Of a stretch of DNA of 46,452 nt, positions 16,308 to 24,167 are shown one piece after another. The notes under the pieces were generated by a model that had not been told where the DNA came from, did not search any database, and saw nothing but the letters and a program-made list of their open reading frames with translations. The stretch covers positions 1 to 46,452 of the forward strand of contig JAGXAB010000052.1 in NCBI GenBank assembly GCA_018971775.1, given 5' to 3'. Position 1 is the stretch's first letter, and each line of letters starts with the position of its first letter. The stretch is from Cyanobacteria bacterium REEB67 (GTDB lineage: Bacteria > Cyanobacteriota > Vampirovibrionia > Obscuribacterales > Obscuribacteraceae). The position numbers were made by a program, and so were the translations under genes.

Positions 16308-16667
16308 ATGAACGAATCTAAAGTGAAGCGCTTCAAAATCACTTATTGCACGTCCTGAGGCTATAGAAGCCGGGCGGCCAGTTTGGCAGCCGAATTAGAA
16401 ACAAAGCTCCAGGCAGAGGTGCAAATTTCACCTTCTACTGGTGGAGTCTTCGAGGTCGAAGACCGCGGCGTTTTAATATTTTCAAAGAAGCAATTGGGCC
16501 GCTTTCCTCAAGAAGGAGAGATAATGGACCTGATAAACAAACACGGCGGCGCTGAAACCAGCACGACACCGGACGATGCAAAGGAGATGGCCGCGGCTAA
16601 GCCCGACCAGTCCACACCCTTCCTGGGTTGGCTGGGTAAACAGTTTAAAGGCAGTCGCCGCGACTAA
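16308..16667 (+). CDS. SelW-like (Rdx family) selenoprotein, Sec at codon 17 (TGA 16356-16358)
   Basis: Reading through one TGA gives a continuous 119-residue protein. Its N-terminus KITYCTS-Sec-GYRSRAAS matches the SelW/SelT/SelH thioredoxin-like fold: beta strand, Cys14-x-x-Sec17, then helix. The rest also fits: AELETKL, then PSTGGVFEVEDRGVLIFSK and GRFPQEGEI, the conserved GG-FEV, strand and FP-E features of bacterial Rdx proteins. Residues ~78-119 are an extra tail ending in an aromatic-basic stretch. A GAGG ribosome site lies 7 bases before the ATG at 16308, while the fragment after the TGA has no start or ribosome site of its own. The family are small redox proteins. The operon is coiled-coil protein, this gene, cmk. 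Sec machinery is not in the window. An alternative is a nonsense mutation in a Cys-x-x-Cys protein. Confidence 0.82.
16359..16391 (+). promoter_or_regulatory. possible bacterial SECIS hairpin
   Basis: Directly after the TGA the RNA can fold: GCUA (16360-16363) with UUUGGC-side bases 16384-16387, an A-U pair, an internal loop, then GCC (16369-16371) with GGC (16376-16378) capped by a four-base GGGC loop. An alternative outer closure GGCT/AGCC (16359-16362 with 16388-16391) also exists. Position and size suit a bacterial SECIS, though the apical loop is a little close to the TGA. Folding was done by eye. Confidence 0.45.
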
Positions 16668-16673
16668 AAGACA

Positions 16674-17414
16674 ATGACCGCAGGACAAGCAGAATTTGGC
16701 TCACTCCAGATTGCCATCGATGGCCCGGCTGGTGCCGGGAAGTCGACCGTATCGCGTAAGCTGGCCGAATCTCTCGGCTACCTATATATAGATACGGGCG
16801 CTATGTACCGAGCCGCCACCTGGTTGGCCCGCAAAAACCATCTGGACTACAGCGACGCCGAAGGCATCGCCCGTCTGGCCAGCCAGACCGATATCGTCTT
16901 GAAACCGGCCGATGAAAGCTCGGAAGGACGCATCCGCGTCTTCGTGGACGGCGAAGAAGTGACCAAAGCAATCCGCACCCGCGAAATCACCGAGTGGACA
17001 AGCCCGGTCTCGGCCCTCGGCCCGCTCCGCGCCGTCCTGGTAAAAAAACAACAGCAGTTGGCCTCGAATGGCTCAGCCGTGCTGGACGGCCGGGACATCG
17101 GCACCGTTGTCCTGCCCAACGCCGGCCTGAAAATTTTTCTGACAGCATCCCCCGAAGTGCGGGCCCGCCGTTGTCTGATCGATCTTGAGAAACAGGGCGA
17201 AACGGCCGTCTTTGATGAGCTTCTGAAAGCGATCAATGAACGCGACCATCGCGATTGCACCCGTGAAGTGTCACCGCTGACTAAATCGGCGGATGCCGTC
17301 GAGGTCTCCACCGACAATCTCTCCGTCGATGAGGTCGTGGAACGGCTCATGGACCTGGTCAAATCACGCTTAAAAGCAAACAAGCAGGCGAGTGGTCAGC
17401 CAGTCCAGGCTTAA
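16674..17414 (+). CDS. cmk: cytidylate kinase
   Basis: Phosphorylates CMP and dCMP with ATP in pyrimidine nucleotide metabolism. The P-loop IDGPAGAGKST lies at residues ~14-24, followed by the family-specific YIDTGAMYRA (~36-45). The CMP-binding insert and the LDGRDIGTVVLP motif (~138-149) are present, as are the later lid arginines (RARRCLID and NERDHRD). At 246 residues the length is normal, with a short Gln-rich tail. It begins 6 bases after the selenoprotein stop and probably shares its transcript. The assignment is firm. Confidence 0.95.
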   Translation: MTAGQAEFGSLQIAIDGPAGAGKSTVSRKLAESLGYLYIDTGAMYRAATWLARKNHLDYSDAEGIARLASQTDIVLKPADESSEGRIRVFVDGEEVTKAIRTREITEWTSPVSALGPLRAVLVKKQQQLASNGSAVLDGRDIGTVVLPNAGLKIFLTASPEVRARRCLIDLEKQGETAVFDELLKAINERDHRDCTREVSPLTKSADAVEVSTDNLSVDEVVERLMDLVKSRLKANKQASGQPVQA

Positions 17415-17520
17415 AACTTTCGGCTTTCATACGTAAGTACCCCAGTCCCAAATTTAACCGGCGCCACTATATTGAAAGAGCCTGAAAAGGCATTTCCCCC
17501 GAAATGGCCCCGATTACATC

Positions 17521-18792
17521 ATGGACAGACCCGAACGAGATGGTCCGAAAGACCAGAATAGTCTCGATTTTGCGCCACCGTCCGCGGATAGCGATGCAGT
17601 GGCGCGGCCTGCCGGCGCCACGCCAGGAAATGACCAATCAGGCTCAAGGTCAGGTGCGGCGGATGTCGCCCAGAATGAAGGCCTGAATAGCGTCGATATT
17701 TTGAGCGATCAGCGCACGCCCTCGACTTCGCCCCTGCGTCTGCCTGGCGAAAACCACGTCAAGGCCGCACCAATCGGCACAGCCGAGATGCTCAGCGATG
17801 AAACAATAAAACTCCACCTGGAAGCAGAAAGCACCGACCGCAAAACGCACGGTGACGGCGAGCTGATTATCCATCCTTACGAGCACGATTACCCCGCCAT
17901 CCGCCGGCACATCGGCGATATCAATCCCGGTGAAATCAAATTTGTCTCGCCCTGGCTTGATAACGCCGGGCGGATCACAAATGACACACCGGTCAAAAAC
18001 GATCTCCTTCCGCAGCTGACTGGCCCTGATACCACTAGCGGTGCCCAGTCAAAAGGCGCCGATAGCGGCTCAAATCCCGCCTCTACGGGTGCCGCAACAG
18101 ACGTTATCGTACCACCAAGTCCCGCCTTCGATGCCACCGTCAACAAAACATTCAACGCCATGTCTGCAGAAACACTCGAAATCATCCGCCAGAGTGGTGC
18201 CAAAGTGAAAGCTGTGCATCACCTCACCGACGCCATGCCCGAGCTCAAAGGCCAGGCACCGCGCGGCTGGCCGGCGGGCGCAACCTGGGACGCCGTGGAC
18301 GGCTGCTACAGCGGCGGCAAAAAAGAAATCATCGTCGCCGAAGAAAGACAATCACTGGGCAACAGTAAATGGGTACCAAGCGGTCGTACAGAACAAGTAC
18401 TCAGGCACGAAACCGGCCACGCCGTCGACGCTACGATCAAGACGCTATCCGAACACGATGACTTCAAACAGGCCTACAATCAAGATGTGCAAGCCATGCA
18501 GGCAAAGGACAAAGCCCAGCTCGATTACTTCTTGCAACCGGGAACGGCCGGTCGCGAAGAGACCGTAGCCGAGAGCGTTGCCGACCGCGAAGGCGGCGCC
18601 ACCGGTGGCCTGACTTTCCACAATGATTTTGCAAACTCGCTCAAAGTGGTCAACGATACAATCAACACAGTCGGTCGAACCGGTGCCACGCCGCCCAACG
18701 CACCGCTGACGACAAGTCAACCGCCGGCTGTAAGCTCAGGCGCCGAACAGCCGACGGCAAATACAGCCGGCGGCATTACGCAACCACATTAG
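17521..18792 (+). CDS. putative zinc metallopeptidase, anthrax-lethal-factor-like (ATLF)
   Basis: 423 residues. The first ~200 are low-complexity and acidic, without a signal peptide. From ~205 a compact domain appears: FNAMSAETLEIIRQSGAKVK, a WPAGATWDAVDGCY segment, then the zinc-binding HETGHAVD (His296, Glu297, His300) and 46 residues later EETVAESVADREGG, where Glu351 is a good third ligand. The order and the HExGHAVD form resemble the catalytic domain of the lethal-factor (ATLF) metallopeptidases. The C-terminus is a Pro/Thr/Ala-rich tail. The N-terminal region may be a secretion or delivery segment, but none is recognisable. It is convergent with the diiron gene, 20 bases apart. The start at 17521 lacks a ribosome site and could be wrong. 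Confidence 0.65.
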   Translation: MDRPERDGPKDQNSLDFAPPSADSDAVARPAGATPGNDQSGSRSGAADVAQNEGLNSVDILSDQRTPSTSPLRLPGENHVKAAPIGTAEMLSDETIKLHLEAESTDRKTHGDGELIIHPYEHDYPAIRRHIGDINPGEIKFVSPWLDNAGRITNDTPVKNDLLPQLTGPDTTSGAQSKGADSGSNPASTGAATDVIVPPSPAFDATVNKTFNAMSAETLEIIRQSGAKVKAVHHLTDAMPELKGQAPRGWPAGATWDAVDGCYSGGKKEIIVAEERQSLGNSKWVPSGRTEQVLRHETGHAVDATIKTLSEHDDFKQAYNQDVQAMQAKDKAQLDYFLQPGTAGREETVAESVADREGGATGGLTFHNDFANSLKVVNDTINTVGRTGATPPNAPLTTSQPPAVSSGAEQPTANTAGGITQPH

Positions 18793-18812
18793 ATGCCGGC
18801 CTAGCCCTGGAT

Positions 18813-19976
18813 TTAAAGCGGCACAGCCAGGATTTCATCACTGGTCATGTCAGACATGGCACGGCCGGTCTCGAAATCGAGAATACCCATCTCTGCGTAT
18901 TTAGGACGAATACGCTCAGAGAGCAAACCCAGACGCTTCAAATTGGGAATCATCAAGCGAAACATAGACTTTCGGAAGAAGGTCATCAGCTGTGACTCCG
19001 ACGCAAATTTATTCCACTCTTTGATCGTAAAATAGTTGCCCCAGTATTCTTCGTACATTTCGTGAATCAAGAAGCGCCGCTGTAGAAGAAGCGATATTTC
19101 GAAGGCCAGATCTTCGCGCTCGGCCCGTTCCTTTTCATTCAACTCAGTCGCGTAAAAGCGCTGCAGAGCAAGCACTCCGTAATTGACGTGACGAGCTTCG
19201 TCGGCGACGACATATTTCATTATGTCGCGCAGGAGCGGCTCGTTCACCACACCGCGAATCATTGTGAAGGCACCGAGGGCAAAACCTTCGATCATGATTT
19301 GCATGCCCAAAAATTTCACATCCCAGCGAGAATCGGCTACCAGAGCCTCGCTCAACACATAGAGATTTTCATTGATTTCGTACTTGCGTTGAATTTTTTC
19401 ATCAAGATAGCGGTGAAAAACTTCGATGTGACGGGCCTCGTCCACGACCTGCGTCGAGCCGAAGAGCTTGCCGTCGAGCCACGGCACTGACTGCAAAACC
19501 TGCGCTGCACCGTAAAGCGCACCTTGTTCGCCGTGCAAAATCTGACTGAGCATCCAGCTAAGGAGAGCCTGACGGTGCTCGGCTTTTTGCCGTTCAGTCA
19601 ATTTGCCCCACTGAGGCAGCACCACTCCCGGACAATACATGTCCGGGATGATGTGGTTGACCTGATCAAGAGGATCAAAAGCGTGACTCCAGTCGAGGGT
19701 ACCGTCATTAGCATTCCACTGACCGCTTTTGGCCGCCTCGTAAAGCTTGGCCATGGCCGGAAATTCACGCATGTACTTCCAGTCGTAATGTACGGTCTGC
19801 TCAGCCGTCATCAAAGTAGAGTCGACACCCTTATGTGAGCGCAGGATGAGACCCTTATAGGCCGGGCCCAGAAATGACTTGAGCATTTTGATGTTGCCCC
19901 GCGCCACCGACTCCGAAACCGTAGGCCAATTGCGCTCAAACGCCAGAAGCAGTTCGGATAATGATGATACCGTCAT
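18813..19976 (-). CDS. ferritin-like diiron-carboxylate oxygenase-type protein
   Basis: 387 residues, almost all helical. It has two copies of DEARH in the spacing of a diiron four-helix bundle: Glu150 (ILHGEQGAL), Glu180-x2-His183 (VVDEARHIEV), Glu230 (IMIEGFALG) and Glu260-x2-His263 (VVADEARHVNYG). This ligand pattern is shared by ribonucleotide reductase R2, the AurF-type N-oxygenases and related ferritin-like oxidases. There is no tyrosyl-radical context strong enough to claim R2, and no partner large subunit nearby. A diiron oxygenase or oxidase acting on an unknown substrate is the best description. An AGGAA ribosome site lies 7 bases before the ATG. Confidence 0.78.
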   Translation of the reverse strand: MTVSSLSELLLAFERNWPTVSESVARGNIKMLKSFLGPAYKGLILRSHKGVDSTLMTAEQTVHYDWKYMREFPAMAKLYEAAKSGQWNANDGTLDWSHAFDPLDQVNHIIPDMYCPGVVLPQWGKLTERQKAEHRQALLSWMLSQILHGEQGALYGAAQVLQSVPWLDGKLFGSTQVVDEARHIEVFHRYLDEKIQRKYEINENLYVLSEALVADSRWDVKFLGMQIMIEGFALGAFTMIRGVVNEPLLRDIMKYVVADEARHVNYGVLALQRFYATELNEKERAEREDLAFEISLLLQRRFLIHEMYEEYWGNYFTIKEWNKFASESQLMTFFRKSMFRLMIPNLKRLGLLSERIRPKYAEMGILDFETGRAMSDMTSDEILAVPL

Positions 19977-20110
19977 GACTGGATTCCTATGCTATGCAAT
20001 GTCCGAAATATGTCAGAGCCAGGGCCCAGTACATGTTTTACTACCAAACGCTGCTTTTTGCTCACGAAAAAAGCCAATTGGAAGTTTTGTAGTCGACTAA
20101 GCGCAAATCG

Positions 20111-20476
20111 CTACTTATGCTCGACGCGTTTTTCCAGCTCCAACTTCTTTATCTTGGCGCTGACTTTGTTTAAATCACCTTCGATCTTGTTGCGATCTTC
20201 GGGTGAAACTTTACCGTCATTGTCGCCCTTCATGAGCTTCTTGCGATGAGCGATATCGGCCAGGTCGCTGCGCAATTTCTTCGCTTCCTTAACCGTCAAT
20301 TCACCGTTTTTTTGCCCTTCATTGATTTCTTGCATCAATCTGGCGGCCCGGGTGTCTATTGTCCAGACTTTGTCCTTAGCCAACGCACCGACAGCGCTGG
20401 CTAAATTGACCGAAGTGGCGAGAGCTATAGCCAGTGAGGCCACAGCTGCGGATTTACGTACACTCAAAAAGTCCAT
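20111..20476 (-). CDS. small secreted helical protein with an EF-hand-like loop
   Basis: The ATG at 20476 has a GGAG ribosome site seven bases upstream and gives 121 residues; an in-frame TTG one codon earlier is less likely. The N-terminus is a signal peptide (AAVASLAIALATSVNLASA). The mature protein is helical and charged, with the loop KGDNDGKVSPEDRNKIE, whose Asp-x-Asn-Asp-Gly-Lys-Val-Ser-x-Glu pattern resembles a calcium-binding EF-hand. Only one such loop is seen, so calcium binding is speculative. It lies 37 bases after the hydrolase gene on the same strand and may be cotranscribed with it. Confidence 0.65.
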   Translation of the reverse strand: MDFLSVRKSAAVASLAIALATSVNLASAVGALAKDKVWTIDTRAARLMQEINEGQKNGELTVKEAKKLRSDLADIAHRKKLMKGDNDGKVSPEDRNKIEGDLNKVSAKIKKLELEKRVEHK

Positions 20477-20513
20477 CAAAATTCTCCAGAATATTTATAA
20501 GGTCAAGACATTA

Positions 20514-21515
20514 TTAGCGAGCCGGCTTGTGCGACTGTCCTTCGGTATGGAGCCAGTCTCTGAGGAGCAAGGCGAGCTGATTTTGCAGCTGATTTTCTTC
20601 GAGCAACAAATGCTCGCCATCTCCGACGATGAGAAGCAATTTGTCATTGGTTGAAAGATCGTTGAACAATTCAATCGTGCCTTCCGGCTTGACGAGCTTG
20701 TCCTTAAAGCCGGCAAGCATCAATACGGGTGTCTTTTCAATCAATTTGGCCGCGTCATGATTACCCTTCATGAAAGTGTCGAACTGCTTCAATTCTTTCG
20801 GGGTGATCTTCATGCGATTGAGAGGTTCAGCTTCCATTTTGGCACGCAAATTGGGATCGTCGGTGATGCGATCGACAACTTCGGTGGACATGTCCATCGG
20901 CTTATTTTCATCCCTCAAATAATGAGCACCGACAATGATTTCCGAGCTGGTCTTGGCGTACCGATCACTTGAGGGCACGGAAGAAATCAAACCATCGACA
21001 AGGTCAGGATGACGGGAGTTGGCCGCAAGAGCAATGGCACCACCCATCGATTCGCCGACCATGATGATCGGCACACCGGGATATTGCTTACGCAATACTT
21101 TGAGGGCATCCTCGACGTCGTTCAAGCAGGCTTCGAAATCGACTTCCTGTTCGCCCTTTTTGTGCATCCACTGACCAAAGCCGCGGACATCGAGAGCATA
21201 AACGGCAAAACCGTGCCCGGCCATCACCCGGCCAAACTGCGCGTAAGAAGCACTGCTGAAGCCAAGACCATGAACGCAGAGCAAAACTTCAGAAGGCCTG
21301 TTCAGAGGAATCCAGGAACGATACGGAGTTTTAATCGCTCGGCTCCATGTGGGCAGCTTTTGCACTACTGTTCTGCTTGTCACCGTTCTAGTACTAGTCG
21401 TAGTCTTGCTGACGGCCGGACCAGCAGCCAGAGCCGGGATAGAGAGCAAAGACGAGCTTGCGGCAAGCATGGAGGCCATGAGGGCGACGACTTTTTTCGT
21501 TCCAACATTAGACAT
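20514..21515 (-). CDS. secreted alpha/beta hydrolase (monoacylglycerol-lipase-like)
   Basis: 333 residues with a signal peptide (VVALMASMLAASSSLLSIPALAA). The serine-aminopeptidase S33/Hydrolase_4 pattern is clear: VLLCVHGLGFSSASY (oxyanion HGLG), VYALDVRGFGQW, and the nucleophile elbow GESMGG. The acid is probably in MLAGFKDKLVKPEGT and the histidine in GDGEHLLLEE. Family members hydrolyse monoacylglycerols, lysophospholipids or other esters. Its export suggests action in the periplasm or outside. An AGGGAA ribosome site precedes the ATG. It is divergent from the protease gene at 21691, and a perfect inverted repeat lies between them. Confidence 0.85.
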   Translation of the reverse strand: MSNVGTKKVVALMASMLAASSSLLSIPALAAGPAVSKTTTSTRTVTSRTVVQKLPTWSRAIKTPYRSWIPLNRPSEVLLCVHGLGFSSASYAQFGRVMAGHGFAVYALDVRGFGQWMHKKGEQEVDFEACLNDVEDALKVLRKQYPGVPIIMVGESMGGAIALAANSRHPDLVDGLISSVPSSDRYAKTSSEIIVGAHYLRDENKPMDMSTEVVDRITDDPNLRAKMEAEPLNRMKITPKELKQFDTFMKGNHDAAKLIEKTPVLMLAGFKDKLVKPEGTIELFNDLSTNDKLLLIVGDGEHLLLEENQLQNQLALLLRDWLHTEGQSHKPAR

Positions 21516-21632
21516 TCAATTTTTCCCTTCATAGAAAAGTTAGGAAGGCTGCGATTTGCCTTTAATAAGATTGACGTGACTTGAGCCAATAAGAGCCAAT
21601 AAATACATGATCTTTAAAGGTGGCAAGGAGGC

Positions 21633-21657
21633 TCATTTTACACCAATGGTAAAATGA
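21633..21657. repeat. perfect inverted repeat in a divergent intergenic region
   Basis: TCATTTTAC (21633-21641), seven-base spacer, GTAAAATGA (21649-21657). Nine-base arms carry a TAAAAT -10-like element on each strand. It sits between divergent genes starting at 21515 and 21691 and looks like an operator for one or both. Confidence 0.5.
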
Positions 21658-21690
21658 TTTAATTAAGCACCGGCCATCCTATGTATATGG

Positions 21691-22617
21691 ATGCAATTTA
21701 AGTCGCCTGAGGCCCACAAAATGCCGCATCCTACTCTGCTCACCCATCTCTATTGCAGTGTTACGCCAAAGAGCACTGTTGACAGGCCGAGCCCACTTTA
21801 CAGCCCAGCAAAAGAGTCGACCTTCGCCTACTGCAAGGCCATCGATAAAAACACATGCAGAGTTCACAGTATAGCGAAGCGGCTTACGACACTACTGGCA
21901 ATACCATCAATAATCGCACTTGTTCTACAATCGACTGCGACTATTCAACAAGCGCCGGCGCAATATATCGGCAGCATTAGTCCTGTAGGAGTGCCGCGTT
22001 TTCATTTGAGCGACGGCAGCACAACCTGTGCCGGCAAGGCTTTTGCTATACAATGGTTTCACGGCAAGACGCTACTGATCTGCCCATTGCATTTACTGGG
22101 ACCAGGTGCCGGCTATCCGACTTATATCGAAGCTAAAGATGTACCGGAAAAAGTCAGCTCGATCGACGTCCTCGATTTTACAGGCAAATCAGTGGTGGCA
22201 ACGGCTCAGCATGGCCTTCTGCGCACCGGCTGGCCCGTAGAAAAAGCGCGCGGTGATATCACCGGCGATATGATGGCGTTTGAACTGCAGAGCGGCAGTC
22301 GAATGCCAATCCTTGCCCTAGCACCAAACTTAGTACCAGTTGGGACCAAAGTCTGGGTACTTTCAAAAAATATGCCCGCTACTTCGCAAGAAGTGGAGCG
22401 CTTCCCCGGGGTGGTGACGCGGTCTTTCAACACCGGAGTGACCATCGCCCTCGATGGCAAACTGACGGCCATGGGATCAAGCGGCTCGCCCGTGGTCAAC
22501 GCGAAAAATGAAGTCGTCTGCATGATGGTCGGCAAGGAGTCTCTGGAGCGCACAACAATCATGGGCATCCCATCAAACGTACTCTACGCCAGGCTTTGCC
22601 AGGAGATACCGCGCTAA
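21691..22617 (+). CDS. membrane-anchored trypsin-like serine protease
   Basis: 308 residues. A ~65-residue cytoplasmic leader is followed by one hydrophobic helix (LLAIPSIIALVLQS, ~68-82), then a chymotrypsin-fold domain. The triad can be placed: His in ICPLHLLG (~130), Asp in GDITGDMMAF (~190) and Ser in GSSGSPVVNA (~269), the last being the GxSGSP motif of S1/Do-type proteases. No PDZ domain is present. The long leader is unusual and the real start may be a later codon, since no ribosome site precedes 21691. It is probably a periplasmic protease anchored in the inner membrane. Confidence 0.7.
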   Translation: MQFKSPEAHKMPHPTLLTHLYCSVTPKSTVDRPSPLYSPAKESTFAYCKAIDKNTCRVHSIAKRLTTLLAIPSIIALVLQSTATIQQAPAQYIGSISPVGVPRFHLSDGSTTCAGKAFAIQWFHGKTLLICPLHLLGPGAGYPTYIEAKDVPEKVSSIDVLDFTGKSVVATAQHGLLRTGWPVEKARGDITGDMMAFELQSGSRMPILALAPNLVPVGTKVWVLSKNMPATSQEVERFPGVVTRSFNTGVTIALDGKLTAMGSSGSPVVNAKNEVVCMMVGKESLERTTIMGIPSNVLYARLCQEIPR

Positions 22618-22710
22618 ATGCTGGTGGCAAGAACCGCTCAGCAAGATAGTAAAAAAGCTTCTTAACATTATCCATAAGCGCGATTGGGAATTTTGCATTT
22701 TATTCTTTTG

Positions 22711-23253
22711 TCAAACGCGATCTTGTTCGACGCGCGGATGAATTTGCTCGAGGCGAATCAGCATATCGATAGCGTCCCAGATCGCAGCCTGCGGGCTGCC
22801 TATCTCCAACTTCAACTCATGCCTGGTGCCACTCTTCTCGAAAATGAAAAACCAGGGGCTGGCACTTTTTGTCCGGACTTTGCCCTCGTCCGTCTCTATC
22901 CACATATCAATTTGATCGACATAGGTCCGCTTGCGGGCTGCCTTCGGCCCGGCCGACCAGCCGACTTGCTTGATGTCCTTATAGAGAAGTGAGTGATAAT
23001 CGCCCTCACAGCTCCAGTGCACACGGCGAGTGGTGACCAGACACCAGTTGTCGCTATCTAAGAAGCAGACGACCACCGGCAGGTCACCTTCCCCGCCGCT
23101 ATGGCACTTCTTGGTCAGGTAAGCCTGCTGCGAAGGAGACATCTGAAAAAACGGCATGGTATGCAGAGTGGGCGCGGCCGCCTGCAAAAATTTATGCTCT
23201 GCCCGTCTGGCGCGATATTCCTCAGAGCCTGTGTCCGCCTCACCATCACTCAT
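22711..23253 (-). CDS. PH-like domain protein
   Basis: 180 residues from the ATG at 23253, which has a GGAGG site 8 bases upstream; this decides the start against an in-frame TTG at 23268. A short charged N-terminal helix is followed by a domain with the signature of bacterial pleckstrin-homology (bPH/YokE-like) domains: DNWCLVTTRRVHWSCEG, then a LLYKDIKQVGW strand, then KVRTKSASPWFFIFEKSG and a C-terminal helix (AAIWDAIDMLIRLEQI). Function is unknown; such domains often bind lipids or proteins. It follows the zinc-ribbon gene by 27 bases, so the two form an operon. Confidence 0.65.
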   Translation of the reverse strand: MSDGEADTGSEEYRARRAEHKFLQAAAPTLHTMPFFQMSPSQQAYLTKKCHSGGEGDLPVVVCFLDSDNWCLVTTRRVHWSCEGDYHSLLYKDIKQVGWSAGPKAARKRTYVDQIDMWIETDEGKVRTKSASPWFFIFEKSGTRHELKLEIGSPQAAIWDAIDMLIRLEQIHPRVEQDRV

Positions 23254-23280
23254 CGAGAGTACCTCCAATCGGCCGCCAAG

Positions 23281-23922
23281 CTAAAACTTGTCGGGCAATC
23301 CCCGCGGAGAAAACGTCGAAAGGAGAACCTCGCCATTGTGCACTCCGACCGCCGTCACCGAAATGTCCTGACCGACATCAAGCGCCGTCGACGTCCGCAC
23401 GACACCCCGAACCAGATGCGTCTCCCCATCGGCATTGACCGGCCCGCGCACGGCGACGCGGTAGCCGCGCTCGACAGGCTCGACCACCCGGGCGACTACC
23501 GGCCGACCACAGGAAAAGCCGCTCAAAGTAACTGTCAGAGCTAAATTGGCCAGACTGTCGCTGACAACGTCAGCAGGCAGAGGCAGGCGCGGCGGCTCTT
23601 TGCCGACATTCCAATATTGAGCGTCCAGGACTTTTTGCGTGGCGCACAAACACTCGACACAGATTACCCACTTGTCCCGACTGAAGCAGCGACGCGTCAG
23701 GCACTTCTTTTCACAAAAAAGACAGATCTGGCAGCCGACCTCATCGGCGCTCGAAAGCCAACTCTCCGGCGAAACATGGTCAACCGAAACGACCGTGACC
23801 AGGCCGCGCAGTACACAGTGCTCGCAAATCAAGCCACGAGCCGCTGCCACCAGGGCCCGGAACGACACGTCGCCCCGACGGCAAAAAGGACATCTTTGAC
23901 CTTTCCCATTTGTCTTAGCCAT
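23281..23922 (-). CDS. zinc-ribbon protein of unknown function
   Basis: 213 residues from the ATG at 23922, chosen because GGAGGG lies 9-10 bases upstream; the longer frame to 23979 has no such site. The N-terminal half is rich in paired cysteines: CPFC, CEHC, CQICLFCEKKC and CVEC, enough for two zinc sites and similar in style to ClpX-type or treble-clef ribbons. The C-terminal half (~115-213) is beta-rich, with VVARVVEPVERGYRVAV and a TAVGVHNGEVLLS strand pattern resembling a small beta-barrel such as an S1/OB fold. I do not recognise a named family. It heads a two-gene operon with the PH-like protein. Confidence 0.6.
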   Translation of the reverse strand: MAKTNGKGQRCPFCRRGDVSFRALVAAARGLICEHCVLRGLVTVVSVDHVSPESWLSSADEVGCQICLFCEKKCLTRRCFSRDKWVICVECLCATQKVLDAQYWNVGKEPPRLPLPADVVSDSLANLALTVTLSGFSCGRPVVARVVEPVERGYRVAVRGPVNADGETHLVRGVVRTSTALDVGQDISVTAVGVHNGEVLLSTFSPRGLPDKF

Positions 23923-24007
23923 AGAGCGCAACCCTCCAGAAAGCATCAACAGATAAGCGCCAGATATAGAATTAATCAATTACTATCATGACAACCGACC
24001 TTAGAGC

Positions 24008-24027
24008 CGAGAATTTAATAATTCTCG
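24008..24027. repeat. perfect hairpin, possible operator
   Basis: CGAGAATT, loop TAAT, AATTCTCG. It lies about 140 bases before the gene at 24168 and 85 bases upstream of the divergent gene at 23922. No T-run follows, so a terminator is unlikely. Confidence 0.4.
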
Positions 24028-24167
24028 AGATGACGACAGGGTCAGCGGTATCGACTTTAATATGTGCTCACGCTAATCTTAATCTCCGCTAAGCATTCAT
24101 CTAAATTATTAATCGGGAATAAAGGCATAGAGGAATTCGCGGCGACTGATAACAATGGGAGTCAAGC

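Noticed and set aside
16383..16667. A separate short gene starting after the TGA at 16356
   Set aside because: The start would be a TTG without ribosome site and the protein would lack the first strand and redox motif of the family; reading through the TGA explains the sequence better.
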